A stretch of 64,000 nucleotides of DNA, from positions 372,001 to 436,000 of the forward strand of contig NZ_QEWO01000005.1 in the NCBI RefSeq assembly GCF_003402235.1. Direction: 5' to 3'. The translations under genes and the position numbers were made by a program. The notes under the pieces are model-generated. The model had not been told where the DNA came from. It saw only the letters and a program-made list of their open reading frames with translations, and ran no database searches. Positions 58,702 to 64,000 of this stretch are shown in pieces. This DNA comes from Parahaliea mediterranea. Its GTDB lineage: Bacteria > Pseudomonadota > Gammaproteobacteria > Pseudomonadales > Halieaceae. Position 1 is the stretch's first letter, and each line of letters starts with the position of its first letter.

Positions 58702-60522
58702 ATGGCCAGTTACACCGCCCCCCGCCGCGACATTCAGTTTGTGCTGCGCGAATTTCTTGATGCCGACAGCCACTACAGTGCCCTGGCGGGTGATGCCGCC
58801 GTGGCCCCCGACCTGCTGGACGCCATCATCGACAACGCCGCCAAGTTTGCCGAGGAGGTGGTTGCCCCCACCTTCCAGAGCGGCGACGCCGAGGGCTGCC
58901 ACTTTGCCGATGGCCGGGTGAGCACCCCGGCCGGCTACGCCGAGGCCTTCCGCCAGTGGGGCGAGGGCGGCTGGCAGGGGCTCACGGTGCCGGTGGCCGA
59001 TGGCGGCCAGGGCCTGCCGCCCTCGGTGGGCCTGTGCGTCACCGAAATGGTGGGCGCCGCCAACTGGGCCTGGAGCATGTACACCGGCCTGTCCGGCGCG
59101 CCGGTCACCTGCCTGCTGAACGGCGGCACCGAAGCGCTGAAGGCGCGCTTTCTGCCCAAGCTGTTGAGCGGTGAATGGGCCGGCACCATGTGCCTGACCG
59201 AGGCCCACTGTGGCTCCGATGTCGGCCTGCTGCGCACCCGGGCCAGCGACAATGGCGATGGCACCTGGAACATTACCGGCACCAAGATTTTCATCTCCGG
59301 CGGCGACCAGGACATTACCGACAACATCGTGCATGCCATTCTGGCCCGCACCGAGGGCGCCCCCGCCGGCACCGCGGGCATCTCCCTGTTTATTGTGCCC
59401 AAGTTCTGGGTGGAGGAAGACGGCACCCTGGGGGCGTTCAACCACGTCAGCTGCGGCTCCATCGAAAAGAAAATGGGCCTGAAGGGTTCGGCCACCTGCG
59501 TGATGAACTACGACGGCGCCCGGGGCTTTATGCTGGGGGCCGAGAACCAGGGCCTGGCGCTGATGTTCAAGTTGATGAACACCGCCCGCATCGGCACCGC
59601 CCTGCAGGGCCTGGCCATGTGCGAGCGCGCCTTCCAGGGCGCCCTGGCCTACGCCCGGGAGCGCCTGCAAATGCGCTCCCTCACCGGGGCCAAAAACCCC
59701 GACGGCCCGGCGGACCCGATCATCGTACACCCGGATGTGCGGCGCATGCTGATGACCCAGAAGGCCTTTACCGAGGGCGGCCGCGCCTTCCTGTACTGGC
59801 TGGCCCAGCAGGCGGATGTGATCGCCCACGGCAGCGCGCAAGACGCCGAGGCGGCCAGCGCCCTGCTGGAACTGCTGACCCCCATTGCCAAGGGTTTTTG
59901 CACCGAAACAGCCCAGGAGGTGAGCTACCTTGGCATGCAGGTGTTTGGCGGCCACGGTTACATTGCCGAGCACGGCATGGAGCAGATCGCCCGGGACAAC
60001 CGCATTTCCACCGTGTATGAAGGCACCACCGGCATCCAGTCGCTGGACCTGATCGGCCGCAAGGTGCTGGGCAGCGGTGGCAAGCTGCTGCGCGGCTTTA
60101 CCAAGGTGATTCACAAATACTGCGAGGCCCAGGGGGGCAATGCGGCAATGGCAGAGTTTGTGGCCCCGCTGGCCGAGCTGAACGCCGAGTGGGGCGATCT
60201 CACCATGAAGGTGGGAGAGGCCGCGATGGCCGATGCCGAGGCCGTGGGCTCGGCATCGGTGGACTACCTGATGTTCTCAGGCTACGTCACCTACGCATGG
60301 GTGTGGGCGCGCATTGCCGAAACCAGCCTGGCGGCCCTGCAGCGGGCTGAAGGTGAGGGTGACGGTGAGGGCGAAAGTGACGGCGCGTTTTACCGCGCCA
60401 AGCTGGCCACCGCGCGCTTCTACTTCCAGCGCCTGCTGCCCCGGGCCCGGGCCCATGCGGCGGCGGCCATGGCGCCACCGGCATCGGTGATGGCGCTGGC
60501 GGAGGAGGAATTTGCCTTTTAA
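58702..60522 (+). CDS. Acyl-CoA dehydrogenase of the DmdC/long type
   Basis: 606 residues from the ATG with AGGA upstream; a seven-codon longer start is less likely. The length and motifs (CLTEAHCGSDVGLLRT, SGGDQDITDNIVHAILART, EKKMGLKGSATCVM, GGHGYIAEHGMEQIARDNRI, catalytic Glu in VYEGTTGIQSLDLIGRK) match the subgroup containing 3-methylmercaptopropionyl-CoA dehydrogenase DmdC and similar medium/long-chain enzymes. Which acyl-CoA it uses is unknown; DmdC paralogues are often unrelated to DMSP. It is divergent from MocR, a likely regulator. Confidence 0.9.
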   Translation: MASYTAPRRDIQFVLREFLDADSHYSALAGDAAVAPDLLDAIIDNAAKFAEEVVAPTFQSGDAEGCHFADGRVSTPAGYAEAFRQWGEGGWQGLTVPVADGGQGLPPSVGLCVTEMVGAANWAWSMYTGLSGAPVTCLLNGGTEALKARFLPKLLSGEWAGTMCLTEAHCGSDVGLLRTRASDNGDGTWNITGTKIFISGGDQDITDNIVHAILARTEGAPAGTAGISLFIVPKFWVEEDGTLGAFNHVSCGSIEKKMGLKGSATCVMNYDGARGFMLGAENQGLALMFKLMNTARIGTALQGLAMCERAFQGALAYARERLQMRSLTGAKNPDGPADPIIVHPDVRRMLMTQKAFTEGGRAFLYWLAQQADVIAHGSAQDAEAASALLELLTPIAKGFCTETAQEVSYLGMQVFGGHGYIAEHGMEQIARDNRISTVYEGTTGIQSLDLIGRKVLGSGGKLLRGFTKVIHKYCEAQGGNAAMAEFVAPLAELNAEWGDLTMKVGEAAMADAEAVGSASVDYLMFSGYVTYAWVWARIAETSLAALQRAEGEGDGEGESDGAFYRAKLATARFYFQRLLPRARAHAAAAMAPPASVMALAEEEFAF

Positions 60523-60537
60523 GTGCCGGCAGCCCGC

Positions 60538-62400
60538 CTAGGACTCGCTGGCCGCCGGGGCGTACCAGATGGGCGAGCTGAAGGCCCGCTCCTGGTGTAC
60601 CAGCGGTACCGAGTTGGGCATGTCGGCGCCAAAGCGTACCTTGTCGTACAGAGTCCAGCGCGGGGTCGGGATTTCCAGCACCCGCAGGTAGTAAAAGGCG
60701 CGCTGGCTGGCGTCAAACGCCGGGTCGGACCACACCGCGGTCAGGGCGTCGGCGCCAATGCTGTTGGCGTAGCTGGCTTTGTCGAGGTCCACCGTGTTGC
60801 CCACCGCGGGCAGCTTGCCGCCAGCGTCTGGCTGGCGCTCACCCGACCAGGCCACGTCGAACACCTGCTCGTGCAGCTCGCCCGCGGCGTCCACCCAGCC
60901 CTTGATCACCTGCACCCGGTCCAGGTTGGCGCCCTGCGGGTCGCGCTGGGCGGCTACGATAAAGGTGGGGGCGCGGCCCTCGGTATCGGCGGCCAGGTCG
61001 GCGCCCATCGGCACGCCGCGCTGGTAACCGGCGCGGGCCAGGTCGGCGCCCAGGTCGTCCTGTGTGAAGTCGTAACCGGCAAAGAAGCGCAGGGTCATGC
61101 GCGGGCCGGTGGTGGCGAAGGTTTCGCGGCGCTTCATGGCGTCCCAGATGGCCTCGCGGGTGTTCTCGGTGGCCCACACGCCCATGGCGCCAGAGGCCGC
61201 CATCTCCCAGCCCATGTAGTTGTCGGTTTCGCCTTCCAGCAGCGGGAAGTTCCAGCGCTCCTTGCGCGGCTCCAAGGTTTTGAACTTGCCGAAGAAGTTG
61301 TCTTCCTCGCTGGCGGCGAGCCCGGTGTGGGTGTCGGTGCCGGCATTGGCGCCATAGCGGAAGGGGTTGGCGCCCAGTTCACCTTCAATGCGCATGCCCA
61401 CCTTCAGGGCTTCGCGCCAGTACTCCCTGGGGTAGGAGCCCTCGGGCTTGGGCTTCAAGATCAGGTTGCCCCTGTCCCACAGGTCCCAGCTGGCGAATTC
61501 GTCCTCGGGCGACAGCAGAGGGTGGGATTCACTCTGGCCCTTGATCTGGGTGACTTCGTACAGCGGCTCGTAGTGGGCGCGGGTTTCGGCCCACTCCCGG
61601 GTCATTGGCGAGCCGTCGAACTGCTGTTCCTCGAACATGCGGCCGTTGGACATATTGCCGTTGTGGGGAATGGCCAGCACCTGGCCGCCGGTTTTGTCTT
61701 CGTAGGCCTTCATCCAGGCCCACAGTTTTTCCGGTGCCTGGGTTTCGAAGGTGGTGAGGGGGCGCACCTGCGCCGCGCGCTCGCCGCCATCGCGGAAGAT
61801 AACGTTGCGGTGCAGGTTGTCGCCGCCATCGGCATTTACCGTCCATTCGTAGGCGATGAAGGTGGTGAATTCGCCGGGCTTGTAATACTGCTCGGCGGCC
61901 TTGATGGTTTCGGTCCAGGCGGACTGCATCCACTTGGGGTCGGTGACCTGGCTCGGCAACTCGCCGTTGGACTGCATGCGCACCAGTTCGCTCTTGGCCG
62001 AGGCAGCGGCCGCGCCGCCTTCCTGTAGTGCCGCGCGCCAGCGCTTGAGTGTGGGCACCGCCATCATCTCCGGGTTGCCGTCAATAATCTGGTTGATCAC
62101 GCCCATGCCGTCGGAGTGGTCGGTCACCATGAACCAGTCGAAGGGGCGCTGCAGCTGGGCCTTTTGCCCGGTGTTGGAGGTAACCGCCTGGCCCAGGCCA
62201 AACTGGTAGGCCTGGAAGGGGTCCACCACGGCGCCGTCCATGCCGGCATCGGCGGACCAGCCGGTGTGTACGTGGGTATCGCCAAACAGGGCCTGGCGCG
62301 GGTAGTCGTCTTTGGCCAGGGCCGGCAGGCTGGTGCTGGCTTTTGCTGCAAACAGGGCGGCGAGCAAGGCGGAGAAAAGAGTGCGGCGGGGGAAGAACAT
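60538..62400 (-). CDS. DUF3604 (PHP-like) exported protein
   Basis: 620 residues from the ATG giving a signal peptide (TLFSALLAALFAAKASTSLPALA). The N-terminal part has GDTHVHTGWSADAGMDGA, which looks like the metal-binding HxH of PHP-type phosphoesterases, and IPHNGNMSNGRMF and GTDTHTGLAA later supply more His residues. DUF3604 proteins are about this length, exported, and common in marine bacteria; the reaction is not established. It ends 15 nt after the convergent acyl-CoA dehydrogenase gene. Confidence 0.87.
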   Translation of the reverse strand: MFFPRRTLFSALLAALFAAKASTSLPALAKDDYPRQALFGDTHVHTGWSADAGMDGAVVDPFQAYQFGLGQAVTSNTGQKAQLQRPFDWFMVTDHSDGMGVINQIIDGNPEMMAVPTLKRWRAALQEGGAAAASAKSELVRMQSNGELPSQVTDPKWMQSAWTETIKAAEQYYKPGEFTTFIAYEWTVNADGGDNLHRNVIFRDGGERAAQVRPLTTFETQAPEKLWAWMKAYEDKTGGQVLAIPHNGNMSNGRMFEEQQFDGSPMTREWAETRAHYEPLYEVTQIKGQSESHPLLSPEDEFASWDLWDRGNLILKPKPEGSYPREYWREALKVGMRIEGELGANPFRYGANAGTDTHTGLAASEEDNFFGKFKTLEPRKERWNFPLLEGETDNYMGWEMAASGAMGVWATENTREAIWDAMKRRETFATTGPRMTLRFFAGYDFTQDDLGADLARAGYQRGVPMGADLAADTEGRAPTFIVAAQRDPQGANLDRVQVIKGWVDAAGELHEQVFDVAWSGERQPDAGGKLPAVGNTVDLDKASYANSIGADALTAVWSDPAFDASQRAFYYLRVLEIPTPRWTLYDKVRFGADMPNSVPLVHQERAFSSPIWYAPAASES

Positions 62401-62567
62401 GGCGGCTTCTCGCAGTATGGTCAACGTTGCAGCCAAGCTTAGCAGCTGGGCGGGAAATTGCCGTGGAAAAACGGCCATTGGCACTGGCCGCGCCGGGCAT
62501 TGGCGCAGCGGCGCCCATTGGCTAGGCTGTGGGTAGCGTGCGCCATAACAATAAGGACGGTGATTTC

Positions 62568-64000
62568 ATGCAACGACAGACAGCAAGGCCGGCGCTGGCG
62601 CTGGCATTGATGGCGGCCCTGGTGGCCTGCAGTGATTCCAGCGACCGGGCGCGAGACACCGCGCCCCCCGAACCCCAGTACCTGAGCATTCCCCAGCCGG
62701 CGGTGGCCGCACCCCCAGACGCGGGCGCCATTGCCCTGCTGTCCACCAGTTTCGATCTGGCCGAGGTGGGCTACGAGCAGCAGGAGTACTTCATCAGCGG
62801 TAGCGCGAGTGCCTTTACCAACCTCGGTGAGCTGGGCAGCGATGGCCGCTGGGAGGTGGAGCCCGGCGAGCAGGCGCAGTACCGCACGCGCATTGTGGTG
62901 TATCGCCCGCAGAACGCGGCGGATTTCAGCGGCACGGTACTGCTGGAATGGCTGAACGTGACCGCAGGCTTCGACACCCCGCCCAGCTATGGTTCCGGCC
63001 ATGTGGAAATGCTGCGCGCCGGCCATGTGTGGGCCGGCGTGTCGGCGCAGATTGTCGGCATCGAAGGCGCCGAGAACCCCCTGGTGCCGCTGCACCTGAA
63101 AGCCGCCCAGCCGGAACGCTACGCCAGCCTGGAGCACCCCGGCGACAGCTTCGCCTACGACATTTTTGCCCAGGCCGGCCAGGCCCTGCGCCGCCCGGCG
63201 GAACTGGACCTGCTGAACGGCCTGGTGCCCCAGCGGATCATCGCCCTTGGCGAATCCCAGTCCGCCGGCCGCCTGGTGACCTTCATCAACGCCGTACACC
63301 CGCTGTACAACGCCTTCGATGGCTACCTGGTGCACAGCCGTGGCGATGGCAGCCCCGCCCTGGCCCAGGCGCCGCAGGTGGACATTCCCACCCCGCCGGT
63401 GGTGACGATTCGCGATGACCTGAACGTGCCGGTGCTGAACTTCCAGACAGAAACCGACGTGATTGCCCTGGGCGCGGTGACCGACCGCCAGGATGACAGC
63501 GATCGCTTCCGCCTGTGGGAAGTGGCCGGCTCGGCCCACGGGGATTACTACTCTTTTGTGGCGGGACGCGCCGACACCGGCCAAGACCCCTACTTTGCCG
63601 TGGTGGTGGAACAGAGCGCGATTCTCGGTTTCATCCAGTGCGAACGGCCGATGAACGCAGGGCCCATGCCCTGGGTGTTCAACGCCGCCCTGCGCGCCCT
63701 GGAGGCCTGGGTAAAAGACGGCACCGCGCCACCTGCGGCGCCGCGACTGGCGGTCAACGATGCCGGCGATGCCCTGCTGCGCGACAGCGACGGCATTGCC
63801 ACCGGCGGTATTCGCACCCCCTACGTGGATGCACCGCCCGGGATACTGACCGGCGAGCCCAACGGCGGCGACCCCTTCTGCTTCCTGTTTGGCACCACCG
63901 AGCTGTTCTCTGCCGACCACATGGCCGCGCGTTATACCGACCAGGCGGGTTACGAAAACGCCGTGGCCGAGAGCGCTGATGCCGCCGTGGCCGCCGGCTT
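62568..64000 (+). CDS. Alpha/beta hydrolase domain lipoprotein (3' end outside window)
   Basis: At least 477 residues; the frame is still open at the end of the window. AAGGACGG lies before the ATG. The signal peptide ends in a lipobox (LVACS), so Cys21 is probably lipidated. The nucleophile elbow is GESQSAG (Ser in ALGESQSAGR), and a His in GSAHGDYY is a candidate base. Segments VLLEWLNVTAGFD and GHVWAGVSAQ are typical of the large Abhydrolase_10-type family. It probably hydrolyses an ester or lactone on the periplasmic side. Its stop lies beyond base 64000. Confidence 0.85.
   Translation, partial: MQRQTARPALALALMAALVACSDSSDRARDTAPPEPQYLSIPQPAVAAPPDAGAIALLSTSFDLAEVGYEQQEYFISGSASAFTNLGELGSDGRWEVEPGEQAQYRTRIVVYRPQNAADFSGTVLLEWLNVTAGFDTPPSYGSGHVEMLRAGHVWAGVSAQIVGIEGAENPLVPLHLKAAQPERYASLEHPGDSFAYDIFAQAGQALRRPAELDLLNGLVPQRIIALGESQSAGRLVTFINAVHPLYNAFDGYLVHSRGDGSPALAQAPQVDIPTPPVVTIRDDLNVPVLNFQTETDVIALGAVTDRQDDSDRFRLWEVAGSAHGDYYSFVAGRADTGQDPYFAVVVEQSAILGFIQCERPMNAGPMPWVFNAALRALEAWVKDGTAPPAAPRLAVNDAGDALLRDSDGIATGGIRTPYVDAPPGILTGEPNGGDPFCFLFGTTELFSADHMAARYTDQAGYENAVAESADAAVAAG

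Noticed and set aside
58702-60522. Evidence for DMSP degradation
   Set aside because: Only a DmdC-type dehydrogenase is present; no dmdA, dmdB, dmdD or DMSP lyase gene lies in the window.
1-64000. tRNA, rRNA, CRISPR array, prophage, insertion sequence
   Set aside because: No cloverleaf, rRNA core, transposase or integrase frames were recognised on reading both strands.

Overview
The window is high-GC chromosomal DNA from a Gammaproteobacterium, densely coded, with Shine-Dalgarno-led genes and many 4-nt ATGA overlaps. Gene content (five-gene valine operon, cytochrome c4, TonB-dependent receptor, AlgP-like histone-H1-like protein, wax-ester genes with a Marinobacter-type two-domain fatty acyl reductase) fits a marine, lipid-storing gammaproteobacterium of the Halieaceae/Cellvibrionales or Marinobacter kind. 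That placement is inference from gene content; no rRNA or tRNA gene was seen. The window opens inside an ankyrin-repeat gene and closes inside a lipoprotein alpha/beta hydrolase gene.

Layout. 0-6.5 kb: an ankyrin/secreted-protein pair, then the valine catabolic operon (mmsA, acyl-CoA dehydrogenase, enoyl-CoA hydratase, 3-hydroxyisobutyryl-CoA hydrolase, mmsB), which together convert isobutyryl-CoA to propionyl-CoA. 6.5-12.7 kb (minus strand): glutathione reductase, then a three-gene overlapping ABC export system (ATPase, GldF-GldG fusion, DUF4340). 12.8-20.5 kb: beta-lactamase-like hydrolase, MOSC protein, DUF481 outer-membrane protein, DAHP synthase, acyltransferase, GPH-type symporter, zinc-ribbon protein. 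20.7-24.1 kb: a periplasmic haem cluster of cytochrome c4-like protein, MauG/CcpA-like dihaem peroxidase and a parallel beta-helix protein with a C-terminal cytochrome c motif; its function is not known to me. 24.2-36.6 kb: lysine/alanine-rich AlgP-like protein, PQQ-type sugar dehydrogenase, subtilisin-like lipoprotein, MFS transporter with a second beta-lactamase-like protein, TPR-sulfotransferase, DUF1993 protein with an H1-like tail, NYN-LOTUS protein, VOC protein. 36.6-43.2 kb: xthA, HxlR regulator divergent from an SDR/DsbA-like pair across a perfect 19-bp inverted repeat, and a sulfur-handling operon (cysteine-desulfurase-like enzyme, TauE/SafE exporter, ETHE1-like persulfide dioxygenase) divergent from an Lrp/AsnC regulator.

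43.25-52.5 kb is visibly lower in GC, has longer intergenic gaps and is entirely minus-strand. It holds an AraC-type regulator, the fatty acyl-CoA reductase, an AMP-dependent acyl-CoA ligase and a WS/DGAT acyltransferase in one tight operon: a self-contained route from fatty acid to wax ester, probably horizontally acquired. It also carries a VOC protein, an SDR and a conserved 72-residue cysteine-rich protein. 52.5-64 kb returns to high GC: TonB-dependent receptor, nitrilase-family amidase, retropepsin-like protease overlapping a MocR-type regulator with an unusual C-terminal extension, a divergent DmdC-type acyl-CoA dehydrogenase, a DUF3604 protein and an alpha/beta hydrolase lipoprotein.

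Best candidates for poorly described biology are the beta-helix/cytochrome trio, the MocR-extension plus retropepsin pair, the sulfur operon with its regulator, and the 72-residue HEVH...CHTS protein.
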